Shown here: positions 1 to 7,923 of the stretch, in pieces
How positions within the stretch are numbered: the first letter of the stretch is position 1
Layout of the letters: each line of letters starts with the position of its first letter
Source: Subtercola sp. PAMC28395
GTDB lineage: Bacteria > Actinomycetota > Actinomycetes > Actinomycetales > Microbacteriaceae
NCBI RefSeq assembly: GCF_018889995.1
Contig: NZ_CP076547.1
Location: forward strand, 806,001-870,000
DNA: 64,000 nt
Direction of reading: 5' to 3'
Position numbers and translations under genes: made by a program
Notes under the pieces: generated by a model
The model's database searches: none
What the model saw: only the letters and a program-made list of their open reading frames with translations
What the model was told of the DNA's origin: nothing

Positions 1-1431
1 GATGAGAATGCTCAACGGGTTCTCGATGCGCCGAACGAACGCTGCGAGCCACTGCGCCGCGAGCGCACCATCGAGTACACGGTGGTCGGCCGACATCGTG
101 ACCGTCATCACCGTGGCAACAGCGAGCTCCCCGTCGACGACGACCGGCATGGGCCGAGCCCGGCCCACCGCCAGAATCGCCGACTGGGGCGGGTTGATGA
201 TGGCAGAGAACTCTGTCACACCGTACATGCCGAGGTTCGACACCGCGAAGCTGCCTCCCTCGAGTTCGTGCTGTTTCAGTCGCCCGGCGCGGGCGCGCTC
301 GGCGAGCTCGACGACCGTTCGCGAGACCTCGCTGAGCGCCATCTTCTCGACCGACCTCAACACCGGCGTGACCAGCCCGCCGTCGATCGAAACGGCGACC
401 GACATGTCGACAGTGGAGTAACGCCGAATGGCGTTCTCCCCCCACGTCGCGTTGGCTTCTGGCACGTCGGTGAACGCTGCTGCGGCAGCCTTCAGCACGA
501 AGTCATTGACCGAGATCTTCACGGGCGAGGTTTGGTTCACCCGTGCGCGCAGCTCGAGCAGGGCATCCACGGTGCAATCGGCGACGAGGTAGAAGTGCGG
601 CACCGTGGACTTGCTCTCGGTGAGGCGCCTGGCGATGGCCCGGCGCATGCCGGTGTGCGCGATCTCCTCGTACTCCCCGGTCGGTGCGGCTGAGGCCGGG
701 GTCGGAAGAGCAGCGGGAGCAGCCACCGCAGCAGCCGGAGCGGCCGGCGCGGCCACGGCAACCGGAACCGCAACGGCAACGGCTGCCTGTTCGCCAACAA
801 GCTCGGGCGTCGGCACAGCGGCGACCTCCGTCGCGGCGAGACTGTCGATGTCGCGTCGCACGATGCGCCCTCCGGGCCCAGAACCTGCGACCTGCGAGAG
901 GTCGAGACCGCGTTCCCTGGCCAGGCGCCGAACGATGGGGCTCACGAAGAGGCGGCCTCCAGCGCTGCCGTGGCTCGCTGCGGGTTGAGAGGCCTCATCG
1001 TCTGGGCCGACCTTTGCCACAGCATCCGGAGCTGACGGCGGCAACTCCGTCGGCAGGCCCTCGAGCGCTGGCGCCTCGACCTCTGGAGCGGTCTCGGGCT
1101 CGGGAGGTTCCGCCGCGGTGGTGCCAGCGGGCGCAGAGGTCCCTGAGGCCGCAGATGCCGGGGCTGCGGGTGCCGGGGTCGCGGCCTGCTCCCCCGCCTC
1201 ACCTACGACGGCGATCGGCTCCCCGACAGCGATCGTGTCGCCTTCAGCGACAAGCAGCTCGAGCACGGTGCCGCCGGTCTCGGCCGCGTACTCCACAACG
1301 GCCTTCTCGGTCTCGACCTCGGCGAGCGGCGACCCCACAGCGATCTGGTCGCCCAGTTTCACGAGCCAGGTCTGAATCGACGCCTCGCTCGTATTGGCCA
1401 GGACCTCCGGCATGCGGATGATCGTCGACAT
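1..1431 (-). CDS. Dihydrolipoyl acyltransferase (E2) of a 2-oxo-acid dehydrogenase complex, 3' end cut by window edge
   Basis: This is the E2 core enzyme, which carries the acyl group on a lipoyl-lysine and transfers it to CoA. I translated 477 residues without meeting a stop. The N-terminal lipoyl domain has the ETEKAVVE motif with the lipoylated Lys near residue 43. An Ala/Pro-rich linker follows, then a peripheral-subunit-binding segment (VSPIVRRLARERGLDL) and a second Ala/Pro linker. The catalytic domain carries ADHRVLDG near residue 448. Only the last few residues lie outside the window. Its ATG overlaps the E1 stop by one base (TGATG), so the two are translationally coupled. The acyl substrate (acetyl, acetoin-derived or branched chain) cannot be told from sequence alone. 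An E3 gene may follow beyond position 1. Confidence 0.93.
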   Translation of the reverse strand, partial: MSTIIRMPEVLANTSEASIQTWLVKLGDQIAVGSPLAEVETEKAVVEYAAETGGTVLELLVAEGDTIAVGEPIAVVGEAGEQAATPAPAAPASAASGTSAPAGTTAAEPPEPETAPEVEAPALEGLPTELPPSAPDAVAKVGPDDEASQPAASHGSAGGRLFVSPIVRRLARERGLDLSQVAGSGPGGRIVRRDIDSLAATEVAAVPTPELVGEQAAVAVAVPVAVAAPAAPAAAVAAPAALPTPASAAPTGEYEEIAHTGMRRAIARRLTESKSTVPHFYLVADCTVDALLELRARVNQTSPVKISVNDFVLKAAAAAFTDVPEANATWGENAIRRYSTVDMSVAVSIDGGLVTPVLRSVEKMALSEVSRTVVELAERARAGRLKQHELEGGSFAVSNLGMYGVTEFSAIINPPQSAILAVGRARPMPVVVDGELAVATVMTVTMSADHRVLDGALAAQWLAAFVRRIENPLSILI

Positions 1432-3617
1432 CAGTTCGCTCCCATTCCGCGTCGAACTCGCTCGAGGCCTTCGACGACTTCTTCGGTGCGCGCGATGGCC
1501 GCACGCTCCAGCACACGCGAGATGCTCGGGCTCGCCTCGCCACCGGTGACCCGCTCGATCGGCTGGTCGAGGTAGTCGAAGAACCGCCGCTGCAGCTCGT
1601 CGGCGAGCCACCCGCCGTACGACGTGCCCTGCGCACCCTGCTCAACGATCAGCACCGCGTTCGTCTTGCGGATGCTCTGCCCGAGGGTCTCCCAGTCGAT
1701 GGATGCCCGGTCGAGCCAGCGCAGATCGATGACTTCAGCGTCGATCCCGGTCAGCTCGACCGCCTCGAGCGAATGGCGAACCATCGAGAGGTAGCTGATC
1801 ACCGTCACGTCGTTGCCCTCACGGCGCACACCAGCCTTGCCGAAGGGCAGCTGGTAGTCGAGATCTCCGGCGGGGATCTCGTCGAGCTGCGAGTAGAGGT
1901 CGACGTGTTCGATGACGAGCACGGGGTCCTGCAGCGCCAGGGCAGCGTTCATCAGCCCGATGTAGTCGGCCGCCGTCGAAGGGGCGACGATACGCCAGCC
2001 TGGGCTGGTGGCGAAGATGCCGGCCGGGTCCATGAGGTGCTGCGAGCCGTAGCCCGAACCCATCGCGATCTTGGTGCGCAAGACCAGGGGCACCGGGTTC
2101 ACTCCGCCGAACATGTGACGGGCCTTGCCGATCTGGTTGAAGACCTGGTCGGCGGCAACCCACATGAAGTCGGGGTACATGAACTCGACCACGGGCCGGT
2201 AGCGGCCGTCGAGGGCCATGCCCCCGCCGAGTCCAGCGAAGGCGTTCTCCGAGATGGGGGTGCCGAGTACCCGGTCGTCGAACTCCTTCTTCAGGTTCTT
2301 GGTCGCGCCGTTCGTCCCCCCGGCGAGCTTGTGCACATCTTCTCCGAGCACAACGATCCGGTCGTCCTGCTCCATCCTCCGGCGCATCACGCCCGAGACG
2401 GCGTCGACGAATTTCGAGGTCACGAGTTCACCGGTGTAGTCGAGAGGGTCGAGGGTCCGGGCATCCGCCAGCTCACTGGTGTCGCCTCGTACACCCACGT
2501 TCACGAAGTCGGTGTCGGGCCAGAGTTCAGGCCTGATGCGTCGTTTGCCCTGCGCCTCCGGGTCGGCCTCGACGAGTTCGGCGACGGCCTTCTTCATGGC
2601 GGCCTGGGCCTGGGCACGGACGCTTGCCACTCCGGCCGAGTCGATCTGGCCGAGCGCGATCATCTCCTTCGCAACACGCTCGAGCGGGTCGCGCGCGCGC
2701 CAGGTCGCCTCTTCGTCTTTGGAGCGATACCCGAAGGCACTGCCCGGGTACGGCCCGTTCTGGTGGAAGAAGCGGTAGACCTCGGCCTCGATCACGGTGG
2801 GGCCCCCGCCCGAACGCATGATCTGCTCGGCCATCTGGGTGACCAGGTGAACAGCCAGCGGGTCCATGCCGTCGACGCGGAACGACGGGATGCCGAAGCC
2901 GAGCCCCCGCGCCGAGAGTCGCGGCTCACCGGTCGACTCGGCGACGCTCGTCGAGACCGCATACCCGTTGTTCTCGATGAAGAAGGCGAACGGCAGCTTC
3001 CACGCCGAGGCGAGGTTCATCGTTTCGAGCACCGAGCCGATGTTCACGGCGCCGTCCCCGAAGTAGCTGATGGTCACGTCGGTGGTCTTTGCGTGTTTCT
3101 GGGCCCAGGCATTGCCGGCACCGAGCGGCACACCGCCGCCCACGATTGCATTGGTGCCGAGCGCGCCCGCCTCGAACCACTGCAGGTGCATCGAGCCCCC
3201 GCGGCCCGCACAGTACCCCTGCGCCAAGCCGAGAATCTCGGCGAGCGTCTTCTGCAGTACGGTCTGCACCGGCTCTGTCACGAGGTCAGCCAGATCGAAC
3301 GATGAGCCGGTGACGTGCGTGAGTGCCTTCGCCAGAAACTGGTGGTGACCCCGGTGAGAACCGTTGATCGCATCAGTCGAGCGCAGACCGACGATCGAGC
3401 CGACGGCACCGCCTTCCTGGCCGATGCTCGAGTGGGCTGGCCCGTGTACCAGGCTCTCGCCGGCGAGTTCGAGCACGGTCTCCTCGAACGCACGAATGAG
3501 ATGCAGTTCGGCCAGCATGGCGGCCAGAAGCTGTGGGTCGGCGGCCTTCCAGTCGGCTGCCGTGGTGGTGACCTGAATCCATGGCTGTGCTGGATCCAAT
3601 CGGCGCTGTTTGGGCAT
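1431..3617 (-). CDS. Fused alpha-beta thiamine-diphosphate 2-oxo-acid dehydrogenase E1
   Basis: 728 residues. The protein decarboxylates a 2-oxo acid with ThDP and passes the acyl group to the E2 encoded next. The alpha half (about 1-390) holds the ThDP motif GDGAVNIG ending in IENN near residue 189-215. The beta half (from about 396) has the transketolase-type pyrimidine domain (VLGEDVHKLAGG, ENAFAGLGGGMA) and the C-terminal domain (VLIVEQG). In many complexes these are two polypeptides; here they are one. I chose the ATG at 3617 because GGAGAGAGGGACG precedes it; in-frame codons further upstream lack such a site. Divergence from a VOC/GntR/aldehyde dehydrogenase operon suggests an inducible catabolic complex, for example for acetoin or another 2-oxo acid, rather than housekeeping pyruvate dehydrogenase. 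Confidence 0.93.
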   Translation of the reverse strand: MPKQRRLDPAQPWIQVTTTAADWKAADPQLLAAMLAELHLIRAFEETVLELAGESLVHGPAHSSIGQEGGAVGSIVGLRSTDAINGSHRGHHQFLAKALTHVTGSSFDLADLVTEPVQTVLQKTLAEILGLAQGYCAGRGGSMHLQWFEAGALGTNAIVGGGVPLGAGNAWAQKHAKTTDVTISYFGDGAVNIGSVLETMNLASAWKLPFAFFIENNGYAVSTSVAESTGEPRLSARGLGFGIPSFRVDGMDPLAVHLVTQMAEQIMRSGGGPTVIEAEVYRFFHQNGPYPGSAFGYRSKDEEATWRARDPLERVAKEMIALGQIDSAGVASVRAQAQAAMKKAVAELVEADPEAQGKRRIRPELWPDTDFVNVGVRGDTSELADARTLDPLDYTGELVTSKFVDAVSGVMRRRMEQDDRIVVLGEDVHKLAGGTNGATKNLKKEFDDRVLGTPISENAFAGLGGGMALDGRYRPVVEFMYPDFMWVAADQVFNQIGKARHMFGGVNPVPLVLRTKIAMGSGYGSQHLMDPAGIFATSPGWRIVAPSTAADYIGLMNAALALQDPVLVIEHVDLYSQLDEIPAGDLDYQLPFGKAGVRREGNDVTVISYLSMVRHSLEAVELTGIDAEVIDLRWLDRASIDWETLGQSIRKTNAVLIVEQGAQGTSYGGWLADELQRRFFDYLDQPIERVTGGEASPSISRVLERAAIARTEEVVEGLERVRRGMGAN
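3590..3600. promoter_or_regulatory. Candidate GntR operator within the E1 5' coding region
   Basis: The palindrome TGGATCCA followed by AT reads ATTGGATCCAGC on the minus strand, about 20 bases inside the E1 gene. It matches the other two sites in this control region and could act as a roadblock site for the GntR regulator at 4348. A weaker TGAATCCA occurs at 3574-3581. Confidence 0.4.
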
Positions 3618-3670
3618 CGTCCCTCTCTCCATTGACGGGGTCTGCGGGCACTCGGCGCCGCAGTACTGAA

Positions 3671-3700
3671 AGAATACGCACAGATTGAATCCAATTACAA
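3671..3700 (-). promoter_or_regulatory. Candidate promoter of the E1-E2 operon with operator in its spacer
   Basis: On the minus strand TTGTAA (3700-3695) and TATTCT (3676-3671) are separated by 18 bases, a plausible sigma-70-type promoter in a locally AT-richer stretch. The near-perfect dyad ATTGAATCCAAT at 3684-3695 lies inside the spacer and touches the -35 box. A protein bound there should block RNA polymerase, which fits repression by the GntR/FCD protein encoded at 4348. Confidence 0.5.
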
Positions 3701-3746
3701 CGCGAATTAGACAAATCGCTGGCGAAACGTCCTCATTTCGGCAAAG

Positions 3747-3757
3747 ATGGATCCAAC
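3747..3757. promoter_or_regulatory. Candidate GntR operator in the VOC gene leader
   Basis: ATGGATCCAAC contains the perfect palindrome TGGATCCA about 22 bases before the VOC start codon and just ahead of its AAAGGAG ribosome binding site. It repeats the dyad of the E1 promoter region, so one regulator could control both directions and itself. Confidence 0.45.
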
Positions 3758-3777
3758 CACCGACAAAGGAGTCCCGA

Positions 3778-4305
3778 ATGGCACTGCCCGGCCTGCGCGG
3801 CACCGAGCACATCGGTTTCACCGTTCCCGACCTCGACGAAGCCGACCGCTTCTTCGTCGACATCCTCGGCGCCGAGCGCGTCTACTCCCTCGGCCCGTTC
3901 GCGCACGAACAGGGCAACTGGATGCTCGAACACATGAACGTTCATCCACGCACCGTCATGCGCCGGCTCACCTTCTACCGGGTCGGCACGGGCGTGAACT
4001 TCGAGGTGTTCGAATACGAAGCGGCCGACGGCGCCCTTCCGCAGCCGAGCAACAGTGACATCGGCGGCCACCACCTGGCGTTCTACGTCGACGACCTCGA
4101 TGCCGCTGTAGCCTACCTGCGCGTTAACGGGATTCGCGTGCTCGGCGATCCGACCGCCTCTCGCAATGCGAGCGAAGGGCAGAGATGGGTGTATTTTCTG
4201 AGCCCATGGGGTATGCAGTTCGAGCTCGTAAGCTACCCGAACGGCAAGGCCTACGAACGCGACTCCCCCGTCGTGCTCTGGCACCCGGCCCGCCCGGCCG
4301 AATAA
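3778..4305 (+). CDS. VOC-superfamily protein (glyoxalase/extradiol dioxygenase fold)
   Basis: 175 residues in two beta-alpha-beta-beta-beta modules. Potential metal ligands are the His of EHIGF near residue 11, the His pair of GGHHLAF near residue 100 and the Glu of QFELVSY near residue 155, the usual His/His/Glu layout of metal-dependent VOC enzymes. AAAGGAG lies 5 bases before the ATG. It is the first gene of a rightward set with GntR and aldehyde dehydrogenase and diverges from E1-E2. It probably opens, isomerises or lyses a substrate ahead of the aldehyde and 2-oxo-acid steps. The exact reaction cannot be assigned: dioxygenase, lyase and isomerase members look alike at this level. Confidence 0.8.
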   Translation: MALPGLRGTEHIGFTVPDLDEADRFFVDILGAERVYSLGPFAHEQGNWMLEHMNVHPRTVMRRLTFYRVGTGVNFEVFEYEAADGALPQPSNSDIGGHHLAFYVDDLDAAVAYLRVNGIRVLGDPTASRNASEGQRWVYFLSPWGMQFELVSYPNGKAYERDSPVVLWHPARPAE

Positions 4306-4347
4306 CCCTCCACTCTTCATCGACCCCGATCACCGAAAGACGCACCG

Positions 4348-5010
4348 ATGCCCGCAGTCGCACGTGATGGAATCGCGAGCTCACGCATTGCCGGGTCGCT
4401 GCGCGAAGCCATTCTGCGCGGTGAGATCGCCCCGGGCGAGCGCATTCGCCAGGAACAGATCGCAGCAGACCACGACGCGAGTCGCCTGCCGGTGCGCGAG
4501 GCGTTACGGATGCTCGAATCAGAGGGCCTCGTCACCCTGGTCGCCAACACCGGGGCCTGGGTCTCGCACCTGAGCCTCGCCGAGTGCGACGAGCTGTACC
4601 AGATGCGCGAGCGCATCGAGCCGCTGCTGCTCGGGTACAGCATCCCGAATCTCGAGGAGAAGACGATCGCGCACCTCGATGCGCTCGCCTCCGAGATGGA
4701 GGCCACCCACGACGTCTCGCGGTTTCTCATGCTCGACCGCGAGTTCCACCTCGCCAGCTATTCGGGCGCCTCGACCCTGATGCTCGGTGACACCGTGAGC
4801 CGGCTGTGGAACATGACCCAGCACTACCGACGCGCGTACTCGATGCGGCTCGATCGCGACAGCAACCGCATCGTGCACGACGAGCACCACATGATCGTGC
4901 GAGCGATCGAACTGCGCGATACCGATGACGCGGGGCGCGTGCTGCTCGGCCACATTCGCCGCACACGGCTCGAGCTCGCCCGGCACCCCGAGATCTTCGA
5001 GCTCGACTGA
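4348..5010 (+). CDS. GntR-family transcriptional regulator, FCD subfamily
   Basis: 220 residues. The N-terminal winged helix includes LREAILRGEIAPGERI and the recognition region SRLPVREALRMLESEGLV. The rest is the all-helical FCD effector domain with DREFH near residue 129 and HHMIV near 176, residues that usually bind a metal and a carboxylate effector. It lies 42 bases after the VOC gene and 80 before the aldehyde dehydrogenase, so it is likely autoregulated. VanR, an FCD regulator of Caulobacter, is known to bind ATTGGATCCAAT. Sites of that form occur in the VOC/E1 control region, which makes this protein their probable binder. Confidence 0.9.
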   Translation: MPAVARDGIASSRIAGSLREAILRGEIAPGERIRQEQIAADHDASRLPVREALRMLESEGLVTLVANTGAWVSHLSLAECDELYQMRERIEPLLLGYSIPNLEEKTIAHLDALASEMEATHDVSRFLMLDREFHLASYSGASTLMLGDTVSRLWNMTQHYRRAYSMRLDRDSNRIVHDEHHMIVRAIELRDTDDAGRVLLGHIRRTRLELARHPEIFELD

Positions 5011-5090
5011 ACAGACGAACGGGCATCCGAGCTCTCTGCCTTACCCCATGACCGAACAGCCAACACCGTCAGCCAGATAAGAGGAACACC

Positions 5091-6467
5091 ATGGCCATCG
5101 CAACAATCAACCCCACAACCGGCGTGACCGAGCAGACCTTCGAGCCGCACGATGCCGCGGAGATCGAGAGGCGCATCGCCCTCGCTGACGCCGCGTATCG
5201 CGCACTTCGCCTCACCTCTTTCGCCCAGCGAGCCGAATGGATGCGCGCCGCAGCCGATCTCATCGAGCAGGAGGTCGACGACGTCGCCCGGCTGCTCACG
5301 CTCGAGATGGGCAAGCCGCTCGCGCAGGCGAAGGGCGAGACGCTGAAGTGCGCCAAGAACATGCGGTTCTATGCCGACCACGCCGAGGGCTTTCTCGCCT
5401 ACGAGGCGCTCGAGAACCCGTCCGCGGTCAACGCCTCCCAGGCCGGCGCGCGGTACGAGCCGCTCGGTGTCGTGCTCGCCGTGATGCCGTGGAACTACCC
5501 GCTCTGGCAGGTCGTTCGCTTCGCCGCACCCGCCCTGATGGCCGGCAACACCGGTCTGCTCAAGCACGCCTCGAATGTTCCGCAGTCGGCGCTCTACCTC
5601 GGCTCGCTCTTCGAACGCGCCGGCTTTCCCGATGGTTCGTTCGCCACACTGCTGATCGGTTCGGCAGAGGTTGAGGCCGTGCTCGACGACTGGCGCGTCA
5701 AAGCCGTGACCCTCACCGGCTCGGAGCCCGCCGGGCGTTCGGTCGCCTCCATCGCCGGCCGCAACATCAAGAAGGCCGTGCTCGAACTCGGCGGCTCCGA
5801 CCCGTTCATCGTGATGCCGAGCGCAGACCTGGAGAAGGCCGTCGCCACTGCCGTGACCGCGCGCACCCAGAACAATGGGCAGTCCTGCATCGCCGCCAAG
5901 CGGTTCATCGTGCACACCGACGTCTACGACGCCTTCACCCGGCTCTTCACCGAGCAGATGGCTGCCCTCGTGATCGGTGATCCGTTCGACGCGGCCACCC
6001 AGGTAGGGCCTCTCGCCACCAAGTCGGGGCGCGACGATCTCGCCGAACTCGTCGAGGATGCGAGGATGCACGGGGCGAGCATCCTCGCCGGTGGCACCAC
6101 CCCCGACGGCGCGGGCTGGTTCTACCCGCCGACCGTCATCGCCGACCTGCACGACGGCATGCGGCTCGTGCTCGAGGAGGCGTTCGGGCCCGTCGCGACG
6201 CTCTACCGTGCAGACACCCGCGAAGAGGCCGCGCGCATCGCCAACCAGACCACCTTCGGGCTGAGCTCGGCGCTGTGGACGACCGACGCCGACGACGAGC
6301 AGTTCTTCGTCGACGAGCTCGACGCGGGCGCTGTGTTCATCAACGGCATGACCGTCTCGTACCCCGAGCTACCGTTCGGCGGCATCAAGGACTCGGGCTA
6401 CGGTCGCGAACTGGCGGCGGCGGGCATCCGCGAGTTCTGCAACCTGAAGACGGTCTGGAAGGCGTAG
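5091..6467 (+). CDS. NAD(P)-dependent aldehyde dehydrogenase (succinate-semialdehyde dehydrogenase-like)
   Basis: 458 residues, the length of the short bacterial succinate-semialdehyde dehydrogenase group. The protein oxidises an aldehyde to the acid with NAD(P). Visible motifs are [11 protein letters not shown] near residue 130, the catalytic Glu in LELGGSDPF near 232 and the catalytic Cys in [11 protein letters not shown] near 266. The C-terminal pattern [15 protein letters not shown] is typical of the group. AGAGGA precedes the ATG. It ends the VOC-GntR-ALDH set. Succinate semialdehyde is a guess from similarity; another aldehyde formed in the pathway feeding the E1-E2 complex is equally possible. 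Confidence 0.9.
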   Translation: MAIATINPTTGVTEQTFEPHDAAEIERRIALADAAYRALRLTSFAQRAEWMRAAADLIEQEVDDVARLLTLEMGKPLAQAKGETLKCAKNMRFYADHAEGFLAYEALENPSAVNASQAGARYEPLGVVLAVMPWNYPLWQVVRFAAPALMAGNTGLLKHASNVPQSALYLGSLFERAGFPDGSFATLLIGSAEVEAVLDDWRVKAVTLTGSEPAGRSVASIAGRNIKKAVLELGGSDPFIVMPSADLEKAVATAVTARTQNNGQSCIAAKRFIVHTDVYDAFTRLFTEQMAALVIGDPFDAATQVGPLATKSGRDDLAELVEDARMHGASILAGGTTPDGAGWFYPPTVIADLHDGMRLVLEEAFGPVATLYRADTREEAARIANQTTFGLSSALWTTDADDEQFFVDELDAGAVFINGMTVSYPELPFGGIKDSGYGRELAAAGIREFCNLKTVWKA

Positions 6468-6490
6468 CTGTGAGTGGGTCTCATTCTCTG

Positions 6491-6575
6491 CGGAGGGCGT
6501 GAGATTCGAACTCACGAGACGTTTCCGCCCACCAGTTTTCAAGACTGGCTCCATCGGCCACTCGGACAGCCCTCC
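6491..6575 (-). tRNA. tRNA-Ser (anticodon UGA)
   Basis: 85 bases fold as a class II tRNA. Acceptor arms are GGAGGGC/GCCCTCC with discriminator G. The anticodon stem CCAGT/ACTGG encloses the loop CTTGAAA, giving anticodon TGA. The T arm is GTGAG TTCGAAT CTCAC, and a long variable arm (TGGGCGGAAACGTCTC) is present as expected for Ser. CCA is not encoded. It lies just downstream of and convergent with the aldehyde dehydrogenase gene. Bases 6576-6788 beyond it show no gene. Confidence 0.97.
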
Positions 6576-6788
6576 ATGCCCGCGGCGTCAGACGCCAACA
6601 GACAGGAGTCGATCCTACCCGACGGGGGTGCAACCGCACGAACGCGAGCGCTGCCCGACTGCCAGGCACCCCTGTGCGAGCAGAAAAACGCCCAAGAAAG
6701 TGCTTATGGGTTATTAGTCGCCCGCGAACAGTTGGTGCGCGCCGAACCCGCCCACTCGAACACCTCTCTGTGATGCTTCGGCGCCCCT

Positions 6789-7109
6789 TCAGACAAGCCC
6801 AATTGCCCATTGCGAAGACGCCCGCCGGCACGCGACGATCCATCGGCGGCGGGCAACGGCCATCACCAGCAAGAAAATGCCAAGGCCGGCGAAAATGACG
6901 GTCACAACAGTCCCCGCGATGATCGCTCCGGGAGTCGGGTCTTGCAGCACAAGTGCACCGACGAACGCGCTGCCCGTAAGGAACATGCCCCCGAACAGCG
7001 CCCCACTCCGAGGGCTCTTGAGCGAAACACGGTAGGGCCCGGTCGTGTTGTCGCTGCCCATCCAAGCGAATGGTTCCCGCGGAAGCTCACCGAGCTGCGT
7101 GCGCCTCAT
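6789..7109 (-). CDS. Small two-helix membrane protein at the end of the secretion operon
   Basis: 106 residues. The first half (about 30) is soluble and basic. Two hydrophobic stretches follow: about residues 40-58 (ALFGGMFLTGSAFVGALVL) and 66-88 (IIAGTVVTVIFAGLGIFLLVM). A basic tail (ARRRW) comes next. The ATG overlaps the upstream stop (TGATG), so it is coupled to the preceding gene and is the last gene of the leftward operon. I do not recognise the family. Position after a WXG-type candidate substrate allows an immunity or anchoring role, but nothing in the sequence proves it. It could also be an unrelated small membrane protein. Confidence 0.65.
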   Translation of the reverse strand: MRRTQLGELPREPFAWMGSDNTTGPYRVSLKSPRSGALFGGMFLTGSAFVGALVLQDPTPGAIIAGTVVTVIFAGLGIFLLVMAVARRRWIVACRRASSQWAIGLV

Positions 7110-7855
7110 CACTCGACGCTCTCCTTTATTCGCACGAAATCCGCCAGAATCGCCAGAAGGCCAGCCGCGTCGACCCCTTCAGTTCTCCGCTGGTCGTCTT
7201 GGTCGTGAACGTCTGCGACATCCCAGAGTTCATCGTCCTGAGCGCGCACGAACAGGTGATTCTTGGCAAAGATGCTGGAGCCCGAACTCGCCTCGCTACC
7301 GAAATACACAACGCCGAGCGGGTGCCGCGCGACGCTGCCGTCGATGACCTGCTTCAGAAACGCTACGTCGGGTGCCGAAGGCTCCTTGACGACCATCTCC
7401 CATGATCCGAGGGCCGTCGGCTGCAGAAAGATCGACAGCTCGGGTGCCTGCAGGTACAGCGCCGCTTCGGCGCCGTTTTCCGTAATCAGTGCGATCTCCG
7501 TCCAACGAGCAGCGACCTGTAGCGTCGCAGCGAGCAGCCGAATCCCTCCTCGCGGCACCAGCAAATCACCCTCGAGCACAAGTTCACCCCGAGCAACCAG
7601 GCTCGACGCCCCGACAGCGACAATCTGTTCGGTCAGAAAATCTTCGTTGACCTGGAGAAACTCGAGGGCTTTCTGTCTCCGGATGCCCGCCGTCAGCGAA
7701 ATCGCGTACGCAATCTCAGCGGCGCCGAAGCCGACGACCTCATCCGGCCATTCAACGGTGCCCACGTCAACAGTGCCCACGTCTCGGGCGCTCGCTTCTG
7801 CGACGACTGCTTCAGTCGGGCTCGACTCGGTGTGGCTCGCATCGAACATGGTCAT
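7109..7855 (-). CDS. Soluble accessory protein of the WXG100 cluster (possible secretion chaperone)
   Basis: 248 residues, acidic, with no signal peptide or membrane segment. The ATG at 7855 is preceded by AAGGAG at 5-base spacing. A longer frame begins at 7924 and overlaps the upstream stop as TGATG but lacks a good ribosome binding site, so it remains an alternative. After a disordered N-terminus the protein alternates helices and strands (FGAAEIAYAISL, EGDLLVPRGGIRLLAATL, ARWTEIALI). This resembles in general form the EspG-type chaperones that escort ESX substrates, but I see no decisive motif. It follows the WXG-type candidate substrate, where a dedicated chaperone or immunity protein is often encoded. 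Confidence 0.7.
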   Translation of the reverse strand: MTMFDASHTESSPTEAVVAEASARDVGTVDVGTVEWPDEVVGFGAAEIAYAISLTAGIRRQKALEFLQVNEDFLTEQIVAVGASSLVARGELVLEGDLLVPRGGIRLLAATLQVAARWTEIALITENGAEAALYLQAPELSIFLQPTALGSWEMVVKEPSAPDVAFLKQVIDGSVARHPLGVVYFGSEASSGSSIFAKNHLFVRAQDDELWDVADVHDQDDQRRTEGVDAAGLLAILADFVRIKESVE

Positions 7856-7923
7856 TCTCGCTCCTTCTTGCTGCTCACTGGCTTCATGCTCACTAGCTGA
7901 TGAATTCTGTCTGTCCAAATCCA

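Noticed and set aside
1773..3305. A 510-codon open frame antisense to the E1 gene
   Set aside because: The E1 frame has clear ThDP-enzyme motifs throughout. The antisense frame is the usual high-GC mirror without family features.
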